DNA from: Tardiphaga sp. 709
GTDB taxonomy: Bacteria; Pseudomonadota; Alphaproteobacteria; Rhizobiales; Xanthobacteraceae
Assembly: GCF_032401055.1 (NCBI RefSeq)
Contig: NZ_CP135529.1
Location: 310,001-374,000, forward strand
DNA length: 64,000 nt
Direction of reading: 5' to 3'
Shown here: in pieces, positions 28,509 through 35,977 of the stretch
Layout of the letters: the number at the start of each line of letters is the position of its first letter
How positions within the stretch are numbered: position 1 is the first letter of the stretch
The notes under the pieces: model-generated
What the model was told of the DNA's origin: nothing
Databases searched by the model: none
Seen by the model: the letters and a program-made list of their open reading frames with translations, nothing else
Position numbers and translations under genes: made by a program

Positions 28509-28509
28509 C

Positions 28510-29013
28510 TCACGCCGCCCGCTTGCGGAATGCGAGCAGCAAGGTAATTGCCGCAATGGCAATCCCGAGAACGACTGTGATACCCTGCCAGAGCTGCGCG
28601 GATCCTTCGGCCCGGCTTACAATCTGGACTATTCGCGCTTCGTTATCGGTGATCTTGGCGTCCATGGCCTTAAGCCGGACATCGACCTCAATCCGTGGGA
28701 TCAGGGTAGTTTGCTGGTCTCTCAGCGTTGACCTGAACTCGTTAACGCTGTCGAAACGCTTCTCCGCGGCGCCCTCGGCCTTTGCGACGGCTTCCTTTGC
28801 CGCTGCCAGTGCTGCCGCTACAGCCTTTTCCTGAGCCTCGAATCTCTGGCTGTTCGCACTCTTCTCCAGTTCGAATCGCTGGGCCACAGCCTTGCTGCGC
28901 TCATCAACGATGGCTTGGAGTTCGCGCGCTGATATCTCACTGATCGGGACGCTGGTTTGATCTGCGATCGCGGGAGTGGTGAGCAGCGATAGAATAACGA
29001 CGAAGCGTTTCAT
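28510..29013 (-). CDS. Membrane/coiled-coil protein of the lysis region (167 aa)
   Basis: An N-terminal signal (MKRFVVILSLLTTPAIADQ) is followed by a long Ala/Glu coiled coil (about 30-120) and a C-terminal transmembrane helix (QGITVVLGIAIAAITLLLAF) with a basic tail. A secreted coiled coil anchored in the inner membrane next to an endolysin suggests a spanin-like or holin-accessory role, but the C-terminal anchor differs from a classical i-spanin. It follows the 137-aa membrane protein gene. Confidence 0.6.
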   Translation of the reverse strand: MKRFVVILSLLTTPAIADQTSVPISEISARELQAIVDERSKAVAQRFELEKSANSQRFEAQEKAVAAALAAAKEAVAKAEGAAEKRFDSVNEFRSTLRDQQTTLIPRIEVDVRLKAMDAKITDNEARIVQIVSRAEGSAQLWQGITVVLGIAIAAITLLLAFRKRAA

Positions 29014-29040
29014 GTGCCCCCTGAAGGGGCAAACGCCCCG

Positions 29041-29454
29041 CTATCTCTCGTCCTGTTTCTTCTCGATACGCTCTAGACGCTGGGTGATGTTCGCGAAGTT
29101 CATCGTCAGGAAGTCGTCGTGCTGCTTCATGTGCATCAGGAAATCATCCTTGCGGATGTAGTTGTCCCGGACATGAAACTCGAATAGCCTGACATGCTCT
29201 TTAAGGGCGTTCACAGCGTCGCCCGCGTTGTGGTTGGCGCGCTCCTGTCTCGTCTCGAACTCGTTCTTGGTAGAGTCGATCCGGGCCTCTATTTCGTCCT
29301 TGGTCTCGTTGATGACGACCTCTAGGCGGGTCTCAACGGCTGTGAGGGCCTTCGATAAATTCCAACCACCTCCAAAAACGCGCTGCCCCAGATTAAGGGC
29401 TAGCGTTATTCCAGCGAAGATCAGGGCGACAATTGAGACAGTAGTGCTGTCCAT
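29041..29454 (-). CDS. N-anchored coiled-coil protein of the lysis region (137 aa)
   Basis: One N-terminal transmembrane helix (TVSIVALIFAGITLALNL) is followed by about 100 residues of charged coiled coil (LEVVINETKDEIEARIDS...). A single N-terminal anchor with a periplasmic coiled coil is the layout of i-spanins such as Rz, so that is a candidate role. No partner lipoprotein (o-spanin) was recognised nearby. Confidence 0.6.
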   Translation of the reverse strand: MDSTTVSIVALIFAGITLALNLGQRVFGGGWNLSKALTAVETRLEVVINETKDEIEARIDSTKNEFETRQERANHNAGDAVNALKEHVRLFEFHVRDNYIRKDDFLMHMKQHDDFLTMNFANITQRLERIEKKQDER

Positions 29455-29581
29455 TACAGAGGAACTTTTCCATGCAGGCTGGGGAAACCTGTGATTGTAT
29501 GTACGATAGCCGACATGAAGTTCATTCCTTCGTGGAGGTCAGGATCGGGCCAATGTTCAAAGCACTGGCTCGGTCCGCTTG

Positions 29582-29965
29582 CTATTTCTTAAGTATCTTA
29601 GCTACGTTCTCGAATCCGCGCTTAGTAAAATAGAAGCTAACAACAGCAGTTGCTACAGTACCAGACCAACCAATGAGAGGGTCTGTTGTGCCCCAGCCCA
29701 AGCACTTGTCATAGATAAGCAGCTTGGCGAAGTAGAACGCGACGGTGTAGCCCATGATCTTCTCAGGCTCGTACCAGTAGCCCAGCGAGGCTATGCGATA
29801 CTGAGTGATGGCCTGCGTTTCGGCAGTCTGCGCGGCTATCTCGCCGGCAGCCAGATCAGCGGCAATCCGGTTATCGACGTTGCCGGCCTTGAGCTTGGCG
29901 TTATAGGCGTCGATCAGACCTTTGATGACAGGGCCGCCCAAAAACGAGATGATCGCCATCCACAT
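29582..29965 (-). CDS. Holin-like three-helix membrane protein
   Basis: The 127-residue protein has hydrophobic stretches at MAIISFLGGPVIKGLI, MGYTVAFYFAKLLIY and TVATAVVSFYF, with an Ala-rich amphipathic segment (AADLAAGEIAAQTAETQAI) and the YWYEPEKI motif. It resembles the 3TM holin family described for gene-transfer-agent release. Position next to the endolysin fits. The family call is from memory of the pattern. Confidence 0.65.
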   Translation of the reverse strand: MWMAIISFLGGPVIKGLIDAYNAKLKAGNVDNRIAADLAAGEIAAQTAETQAITQYRIASLGYWYEPEKIMGYTVAFYFAKLLIYDKCLGWGTTDPLIGWSGTVATAVVSFYFTKRGFENVAKILKK

Positions 29966-29966
29966 G

Positions 29967-30458
29967 TTAAGCCGCCTTCGCGTCGTTCACCGCGGCAACG
30001 GCTTCGTCCTTGGACACCTCAGCAGCAACCAACGCCTGAGCGACGGCCGGCGTAACGTCCTTGGATGCTACTGCAACGACCTCCAGCGGCTTCGTGGTGC
30101 GCTTGCGGAGGAAGGACATGATACGCGCCAGTGCGAACACAAAGCCTGCCATAGCGACTCCCCGAAGGTCTGGGGCGACGTGAAGCAAGTCAAATAGCCG
30201 CGTCGTGATCGGCGTCATGTCGTAGCTGGTGGCGAAGATCGCGATGGAGTCATAACCGCCGACAATCAAACTGCCGAGTTCGAGCAGCCGGGATACCAGC
30301 ATCGTTTCCGATTTCTTGAAAACGGCCACCTCGAACGGCTCGATCCAGGCAAAAAAGCCCTGCGCCCAAGTCTTGGTCTTGAGCCACGGCCGCAGCCACA
30401 TTGCATAGACGAGCAGAACCGCGCCGATCAGAGCCAGCGCCAGAAGGAAATAGGTCAC
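29967..30458 (-). CDS. Phage membrane protein of the lysis cassette (163 aa)
   Basis: An N-terminal helix (FLLALALIGAVLLVYAMW) and further hydrophobic segments (LELGSLIVGGYDSIAIFA, GVAMAGFVFALARIM) are followed by an Ala/Val-rich cytoplasmic tail. The gene starts 2 bp after the endolysin stop and is followed by the holin-like gene. It may be a second holin, antiholin or pinholin component. Confidence 0.6.
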   Translation of the reverse strand: MTYFLLALALIGAVLLVYAMWLRPWLKTKTWAQGFFAWIEPFEVAVFKKSETMLVSRLLELGSLIVGGYDSIAIFATSYDMTPITTRLFDLLHVAPDLRGVAMAGFVFALARIMSFLRKRTTKPLEVVAVASKDVTPAVAQALVAAEVSKDEAVAAVNDAKAA

Positions 30459-30460
30459 GG

Positions 30461-31249
30461 TTAGGCCTTTCCGAAGATGGAGGTGATGCGAGCCCAGAAG
30501 GTGGGCTGAGGGATGACAGGCGGGACAACCGATGGCACCGGCTGCTTGGTCGGGATGGCGTTGATGACCGGAACGATGTCGGCCACGATCGCCAGCTTCT
30601 TGATGATCGGATCATTGCCGGCCATCATGGCCTTGCGATCCGCCATGCCGTTCGTGCCGCCGTTCCAGAGCCGCACGCAGCCCTCAAAGTCGCCGGCATC
30701 GGCCTTGATGTTGAGCTGTTTCCAGTCCCAGAACGCTGCGCAGATCTCAGGCTGGTATTGAGCCTCGCAGGCCAGATCTGGATTGCCGACGAGATCCAGC
30801 CCGGCACGCTTCCCGACCTGTGCGTAACCGTCCCTGCCCGTCACCTGAGGGCCGCCGCGGCCGATATAGAGCGAGCCGTCCGACGTTCCGACGCGATTGC
30901 CCATGCGCTCGTTCTTGTCGGTTTTGCTGCCGTAGATGTCGTCAAAGGCCTTCTTCTGCCAGCCCGGCGCCGTGCCGTACTTCAGGCGTACCGCGGAGGC
31001 TGAATTGAAGCGGTTCGGCCAGACAGCAGCCATCCGCTCGGCCGTGTAATTGATGTTCTCGGTCAGGTTTCGGATCGTGAACCCGCCGCACTCGTGCTCG
31101 ATGTTCGCGAAGAAATAGGCCATCCGGTTGCGGGTCTTGTTGATCCCGGCATTAGTCAGGACGTTCTGTTTCGAGACAAAGGCGTCCAGCACCGCTTGGG
31201 GCGCGTTCGGAAACATCTGCCGCATTGCTGCGCCAGTCAGTTCGATCAT
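30461..31249 (-). CDS. GH19 chitinase-like endolysin
   Basis: The 262-residue protein matches the glycoside hydrolase 19 fold used by many phages as lysozyme. It has NRMAYFFANIEHECGGF (catalytic Glu53 in the HE motif), YIGRGGPQVTGRDGYAQVG in the middle and WNGG near 195. A Pro-rich linker and hydrophobic end (TFWARITSIFGKA) close it. There is no signal peptide, so it should need a holin. Role: peptidoglycan cleavage at lysis. Confidence 0.9.
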   Translation of the reverse strand: MIELTGAAMRQMFPNAPQAVLDAFVSKQNVLTNAGINKTRNRMAYFFANIEHECGGFTIRNLTENINYTAERMAAVWPNRFNSASAVRLKYGTAPGWQKKAFDDIYGSKTDKNERMGNRVGTSDGSLYIGRGGPQVTGRDGYAQVGKRAGLDLVGNPDLACEAQYQPEICAAFWDWKQLNIKADAGDFEGCVRLWNGGTNGMADRKAMMAGNDPIIKKLAIVADIVPVINAIPTKQPVPSVVPPVIPQPTFWARITSIFGKA

Positions 31250-31393
31250 GGGATCGCTCCGGTGTTTGGAATCAAAAAGCCGCCTGTGAGGGCGGCGGGG
31301 TGTGACGAATTGTGCGGTGCGATTGATTCAACCGGGCTTTACGCGGATCGGTTGTGGTGGTTATCCTGAGCGAGTCTCAGGGAGGGCCGCTAA

Positions 31394-31708
31394 ATGGACT
31401 CGTGGACGCAGATCAAGCAGCAACAAGAACAGGCGATGGACGATGCGCTCTTGGAATTATGGGCCGCGGTCGATCCTAAATCTTGGCTGACCAGCCTGAT
31501 TTACTTTCTCGGCTGCCTCCAGTTCGGGGTGCCTTGGTGGCAGGCCTGCATTGTCTTTCTGATCGTACTAGCCGCGACCCGCTTCCATTTTGGGCGCCGA
31601 ACTTTGATCAAGGGCGGCATCGTCGTGATGGCACTCACAATCGCAAGCTGGACTGGAGTTCTTCCTACAATGGCTGCGATGTCTCACGTCGCTAAGTGCT
31701 CGCTTTAG
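31394..31708 (+). CDS. Rightward membrane protein inside the leftward late region (104 aa)
   Basis: The ATG at 31394 has a strong GGGAGG ribosome site. A charged N-terminus (MDSWTQIKQQQEQAMDDALL) is followed by helices near SLIYFLGCLQFG, WWQACIVFLIVLAA and GGIVVMALTIASWTGVL. It is transcribed against its neighbours and its stop overlaps the stop of the convergent 144-aa gene. It behaves like a moron with its own promoter. A membrane-level exclusion or lysogeny role is speculation. Confidence 0.65.
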   Translation: MDSWTQIKQQQEQAMDDALLELWAAVDPKSWLTSLIYFLGCLQFGVPWWQACIVFLIVLAATRFHFGRRTLIKGGIVVMALTIASWTGVLPTMAAMSHVAKCSL

Positions 31709-32139
31709 GCGTCTCGGAGTTCGCCTGTCATCGCCCAGCCGTACAGCCAAGCCTCGCCGGGGCCTGGATTGTAGCCGGCCGCGATCCGCACGTTGACCTT
31801 CAGACCAGCCGGGACGTGATATTCGCAATCAAACGAAGCGCTGCGCATATTGGCAGCTGGGGCGGTGCTAGGCGACGAGCCCGAGCTGTACGTATTGCCT
31901 GCGAGCGTGGGAGGCGTCATCTCAGTTGTAGAGGTGCTGTCACCGAAATAAGGGATCAGCGCCATGCCCCAAAGCGGTTCAAACTCGATCTTCTTCAGGA
32001 CCAGCACCTTGCCGACAGGAACCGTATAGGGAAGCGAAACCTCGCCCAACAGCCCGTTGCTCATGTTCGTTGGCGGGTTCAGCTTGACGCCGCCGGAAAC
32101 GATGCCGGTCTGGCCGTAGGCAATCCATGGGTCGCTCAT
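31705..32139 (-). CDS. Phage late hypothetical protein, probable virion/fibre-associated (144 aa)
   Basis: The beta-rich protein MSDPWIAYGQTGIVSGGVKL... has no signal or membrane helix. A position between fibre genes and endolysin and a Gly/Ser/Thr-rich middle suggest a small tail or head-fibre protein. The rightward WbqC and membrane genes flank it. Confidence 0.6.
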   Translation of the reverse strand: MSDPWIAYGQTGIVSGGVKLNPPTNMSNGLLGEVSLPYTVPVGKVLVLKKIEFEPLWGMALIPYFGDSTSTTEMTPPTLAGNTYSSGSSPSTAPAANMRSASFDCEYHVPAGLKVNVRIAAGYNPGPGEAWLYGWAMTGELRDA

Positions 32140-32251
32140 TTTATCTCCTATTGCGTTCTGGAATCAAAAAAGCAGCCCGAAGGCTGCTGCGGTGTTCTTT
32201 ACATTTTAGGTTGTATGGCTACGTTTGCGGTAACCAGAACCAGAGGCGGCT

Positions 32252-32992
32252 ATGAGTTCAACAACGCAACAAAAACGTCTTGCGATAATCCAGTCTGCTT
32301 ACATCTCCTGGAAGGGTTTTTTCGATCTCATAGGCCGATGTGATGAATACGTTATCTTCGACAGCGTTCAGTACGCACGACGGCACTGGCACAATCGAAA
32401 TCGAATCAAGGCACCCGGCGGCACCATCTGGTTGACTATCCCAGTCCGAACGGGCGGCAAGTTCGACCAGCCAATCAACAGCGTTGAAATCGAGAAGCCA
32501 TGGGCGGCGAAGCATTGGCGCTCAATTGAGATGTCTTACAGCAAGGCGCCTTTCTTCTCATCCTTGGGACCGCAGATTAAGGCCTGTTACGACCGCGCCG
32601 ATAATCTTTCCCATTTGACAGAAATAAACGAGCTATTTCTGCGTGAAATCCTTGGTATCTTGGGTCTGAAGACGCAAGTAACCCGTGATGATGCTTACCC
32701 TGGGATCGGTGTAAAAACAGAACGATTACTACACATAGCCAAAGCTGCTGGCGCCACGCACTATCTCAGCGGCCCCTCCGCTAAAGAATACTTCGACGAA
32801 AAACTTTTCTCGTCAGAGGGGATAAAAACCGAGTGGATGGAATACAGCGGTTATCCGCAATACGAACAGCTGCACGGTGAATTCGACCACGCGGTCTCTA
32901 TAATAGATGCGCTATTCAGTATCGGCCCGGTGAACATTAAGAGCGTTCTCGATCACCGGGCTGCGATTCAGTATATTGGCGCCACTACTTAG
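32252..32992 (+). CDS. WbqC-family protein (probable surface-polysaccharide moron)
   Basis: The 246-residue protein matches the WbqC-like family: IIQSAYISWKGFFDLIGRCD, then VIFDSVQYARRHWHNRNRIK and GTIWLTIPV. Members lie in O-antigen and capsule clusters and are thought to assist addition of modified amino sugars. Here it is oriented against the surrounding late genes, between fibre genes, with visibly lower GC than its neighbours. Lysogenic conversion of the host polysaccharide, the likely receptor, is the natural inference. The stop overlaps the stop of the long fibre gene. Confidence 0.85.
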   Translation: MSSTTQQKRLAIIQSAYISWKGFFDLIGRCDEYVIFDSVQYARRHWHNRNRIKAPGGTIWLTIPVRTGGKFDQPINSVEIEKPWAAKHWRSIEMSYSKAPFFSSLGPQIKACYDRADNLSHLTEINELFLREILGILGLKTQVTRDDAYPGIGVKTERLLHIAKAAGATHYLSGPSAKEYFDEKLFSSEGIKTEWMEYSGYPQYEQLHGEFDHAVSIIDALFSIGPVNIKSVLDHRAAIQYIGATT

Positions 32993-34614
32993 TTATAGTG
33001 TTCGATGACAACGATTTGTCCAGCGGCTCCATTGCCGCCAGCTAAACCGTTCGTTCCAGCGGCTGCACCTGCGCCACCCGATCCCACCGCGTAACCGTAT
33101 GTCGCACCGGGAGAGTTGATGATAAAGCGGAGAGTGGCTCCGCTACCGCCCCCGTAACCACCATTCATAAGGGCGGCGTTATTGGTGCCGCCCCCGCCGC
33201 CGCCAGAGCCTGTATTCGTAGCTGCAGCGTTGCCAGCGCCGGCAAAGACAGAAGCAGGGCCGGCGCCACCAAGAGAAGACGGGCCGCCTGATCCACCTGC
33301 CGCAGAAGCAACACCTGAGGTAGAATACAGTCCGACCGAACCGCCGCTACCTCCTGCTATAAGGACATTGGCAGTGAGAGTCCCAGAGACGGCTCCGCCT
33401 GTAACCACAGATGACGTACCACCACCTGCACCGCCACCTGCTACGTAGTCAGTAGCATTCCATGTAGTGTTGCCGCCGCTCGTAGCGGGAGTACCGTTGT
33501 TGCCACCACCGCCGCCGCCGCCGCCGCCAACCAGCAACACCTCAATCCAGAGACATCCTGCAGGCGTCGTGTATGTCCCGCTTCCAGAAAGGAAACGCTG
33601 AATAGTTGGCAAAGCCGATCGCGACCCTAGTACACCCGCATTATTGTAGAGAGCATGTCCGCTAGTGCCGCCAGCAATAGTCGTTGTGCCCACACCAATG
33701 CTGGTGGCTGCCGCGCCCACTGCGGTAATGACGCCACCAGATGCGGTGATCGTAGTGCCGTCTACCTGGACAATGCCCTTCTGAGCCGCAGTGGCGTTTT
33801 GATAAGCCTGCGAGCTAGCAGCGGTGATCAACCCCTTCGCATTGACGGTGACACTCGGTACTGCCGATGCGCTGCCGAAAGATCCGACATTGGCATTCAC
33901 AGTTGCAAGGGTCGTTGCCAGCGCGCCAGCTGAAGTGGTGACATCGCCGGTCAGGGCGGGGAAGTTAGTGGCAGGAAGCGTTCCCGAAATGTCAGTCCCG
34001 AGAGCGACCTTCCCCCATGCAGGCGCGACGCCAACGCCTCCAGACCGGAGAACATTACCAGTTGCTATGTCGGCAAGCCGCGCGAGCGTGCTAGTCGTCG
34101 CTGCGTACAGCAGATCGCCAATAGCAAAGGTGCTGAGACCCGTACCACCTTGCGTCGCTGCTGCCGTGCCGGAGATGTTCGAGAATGCTGGCTGCGCGCA
34201 CGCCGGAACGCCAGAAACTGAAATCGTGTTCAGCCACTGGTTTGCGGAGCATATGAGGGACTGAACACCGCCGAGCGTTGAAGCAGATGGGTTCGGGAGA
34301 TCAGCACCGACAAGCGCACGGAATGTCGGATTTGCAGCCCCGCCCGAAGTCGGGCCGGAAAAGACCGTATTGGCAGACTGTGTGCCGAAAGCAGGCCCCG
34401 CGATTGCCTGGAAGGTAGGATCAGACGAGGCGCCATTGCTGACCAACGTTTGACCAGCCACACCAGGCGCAGCGAATTTGAATCCCGTGCCGGACCCGCG
34501 GCCGATCGGGACGGAGTGATCAGGTGTCTGCCACTGCGCAGAGACAGGATTGCAGGCAATAAAAAAGGCCGCCGAAGCGACCGCAAAAGACCGAAGGATT
34601 TTCATTTTAGACAT
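32989..34614 (-). CDS. Glycine-rich tail fibre protein with N-terminal signal-like sequence
   Basis: The 541-residue protein has Ser/Thr/Ala-rich fibre repeats (GTGLSTFAIGDLLYAATTSTL; GDVTTSAGALATTLATV) and from about residue 355 a glycine-rich domain opening RFLSGSGTYTTPAG, with runs of up to nine Gly. The C-terminus is GAAGQIVVIEHYN. This is the glycine-rich adhesin-tip domain of phage fibres. Unusually, the N-terminus (KILRSFAVASAAFFIACNPVSAQ) looks like a Sec signal with cleavage after VSA, or a weak lipobox at FIAC. The start overlaps the upstream gene by 8 bp. Confidence 0.8.
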   Translation of the reverse strand: MSKMKILRSFAVASAAFFIACNPVSAQWQTPDHSVPIGRGSGTGFKFAAPGVAGQTLVSNGASSDPTFQAIAGPAFGTQSANTVFSGPTSGGAANPTFRALVGADLPNPSASTLGGVQSLICSANQWLNTISVSGVPACAQPAFSNISGTAAATQGGTGLSTFAIGDLLYAATTSTLARLADIATGNVLRSGGVGVAPAWGKVALGTDISGTLPATNFPALTGDVTTSAGALATTLATVNANVGSFGSASAVPSVTVNAKGLITAASSQAYQNATAAQKGIVQVDGTTITASGGVITAVGAAATSIGVGTTTIAGGTSGHALYNNAGVLGSRSALPTIQRFLSGSGTYTTPAGCLWIEVLLVGGGGGGGGGNNGTPATSGGNTTWNATDYVAGGGAGGGTSSVVTGGAVSGTLTANVLIAGGSGGSVGLYSTSGVASAAGGSGGPSSLGGAGPASVFAGAGNAAATNTGSGGGGGGTNNAALMNGGYGGGSGATLRFIINSPGATYGYAVGSGGAGAAAGTNGLAGGNGAAGQIVVIEHYN

Positions 34615-35047
34615 ACCACCCGTTCAGTGTCGTGGAGGGATAGAGCGTGACCGAACCGAGCTGAGCTGAGTTCGAGTAAACCGTGAATGTCGCCGCCTGC
34701 ATGATTGTCTCGGCGCCGGCAGGCGTGAGCGTGATCGTGTGAGCCGTCACGCCTGTTGACCAATCGACGATTGTCAAAGGGATGCCGTTCTGCAGCGTCA
34801 CAGATGGAAGGGTGAATGCAGATGCGCTCGGCGCTGCTTTCTGAATTACTGCCGCCGGGGTGCCTGCCGAGATTGCACCGTTGGCCGTCAAAACTGTCGG
34901 CTCCTTAGGCATCGCATTCGTCAGTCCATTGTCGATGTCAGCGTAATATGCTGCTGCATCGTTTGGATCGATGACCGTTCCTGAAATAGGATCAGAGAAC
35001 GAATTCGAGACGCGCGTGAAAACGCCCGTTGTCGGGTTACGTGGCAT
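34607..35047 (-). CDS. Tail fibre-associated protein with MPRN N-terminal module (146 aa)
   Basis: The N-terminus (MPRNPTTGVFTRVSNSFSDP... DIDNGLTNAMP) is homologous to that of the next upstream collar-fibre protein, so both probably dock to the same tail site. The rest is a beta-rich domain typical of fibre tips (PLTIVDWSTGVTAHTITL). No enzymatic motif is seen. Confidence 0.7.
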   Translation of the reverse strand: MPRNPTTGVFTRVSNSFSDPISGTVIDPNDAAAYYADIDNGLTNAMPKEPTVLTANGAISAGTPAAVIQKAAPSASAFTLPSVTLQNGIPLTIVDWSTGVTAHTITLTPAGAETIMQAATFTVYSNSAQLGSVTLYPSTTLNGWYV

Positions 35048-35056
35048 CTATCGATC

Positions 35057-35911
35057 CTAGAATTTGATGATTGGGGTCATCGCCATTGTGGCTTGGGCGA
35101 TGGCGAATGCCGCACTATTTCCGCCCGTAGGGGTACCGGTGAAGCCTGCAGTGATTCCGGTACCGGCAACGCCAGTTTGGAATAGGCCAGGGCCTTGCAT
35201 CAAAACGCCGCCGCCACCGGGACCTGCCGTAGTGCTAGTATTTGTTGAATATTGATGAGAATGCCCAGGATCGCTGATAGATACCGAACCTGCGGGCGTA
35301 ATTGGCGGCAGGTTAGACATGGTCAGGTTATACGTCGGGCCGCCGACCGCTTGAGCCAACACCGCCCCGTACAGCCTGCCAGAGCCGCCATCGATACCGG
35401 CGTCTACGCGCCCAAGCGTATTGGGGACGTTGAAGGTCGTCGAGCCATCACCGGACCCGTAGGTTGTTCCGATAGCAGTGAAAAGATCAGCATATGTGGT
35501 TCGGGATACAGCTTGCCCGTTACGAAGCAACCAGCCGGCTGGAGCTGTTGCGCCTGCTGTGAAACCAATAAAACCAGGAGGAAGGGGGACGATTCCGTTC
35601 TGAGTAACGGCGCCCGTGAAATCCACGCCGGTCGTGGAAAACCGCGCAATGACAGTCCCGCCACACGTAATGACCTGCTCATCGGAAGCAGACCGGCTCA
35701 TGCCCGTATTGGGGTCGGCAGCGTAGCTGAAGCCCGTTGACGCAAGCGGCAACACCGCAGTCATCGCCCCTTGACCGTCCCTCGGTAACGATCCGGTCAG
35801 GCCGTCCGCGATATCCGATAGATCGGAATTGACCGCCGAGGACGAGATCGGCGTCTGAGACTGGAAAGCAGGTTGCGCAAGGTTGAATACCCCTGCTCCG
35901 TTTCGCGGCAT
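35057..35911 (-). CDS. Tail fibre with phage tail-collar domain (284 aa)
   Basis: Residues 1-50 form the shared MPRN...VFNLAQ...SDIADGLTGSLP module. Residues from about 110 match the tail-collar domain: PPGFIGFTAGATAPAGWLL, then NGQAVSRTTYADLFTAIGTT, YGSGDGSTTFNVPNTLGRV. The C-terminus has the DPGHSHQ motif seen in collar-domain fibres. It probably forms a short receptor-binding fibre. Confidence 0.85.
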   Translation of the reverse strand: MPRNGAGVFNLAQPAFQSQTPISSSAVNSDLSDIADGLTGSLPRDGQGAMTAVLPLASTGFSYAADPNTGMSRSASDEQVITCGGTVIARFSTTGVDFTGAVTQNGIVPLPPGFIGFTAGATAPAGWLLRNGQAVSRTTYADLFTAIGTTYGSGDGSTTFNVPNTLGRVDAGIDGGSGRLYGAVLAQAVGGPTYNLTMSNLPPITPAGSVSISDPGHSHQYSTNTSTTAGPGGGGVLMQGPGLFQTGVAGTGITAGFTGTPTGGNSAAFAIAQATMAMTPIIKF

Positions 35912-35977
35912 GCGGTCTCTCCAAACAGAAAAAGGCCCGCGTGAAGCGAGCCTGTGATCGTCAAAATGTGGGGTGTG

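Noticed and set aside
33182-33448. Proline-rich plus-strand ORF inside the glycine-rich fibre gene
   Set aside because: Poly-Pro is the direct complement of the poly-Gly codons of the fibre, so it is a shadow.
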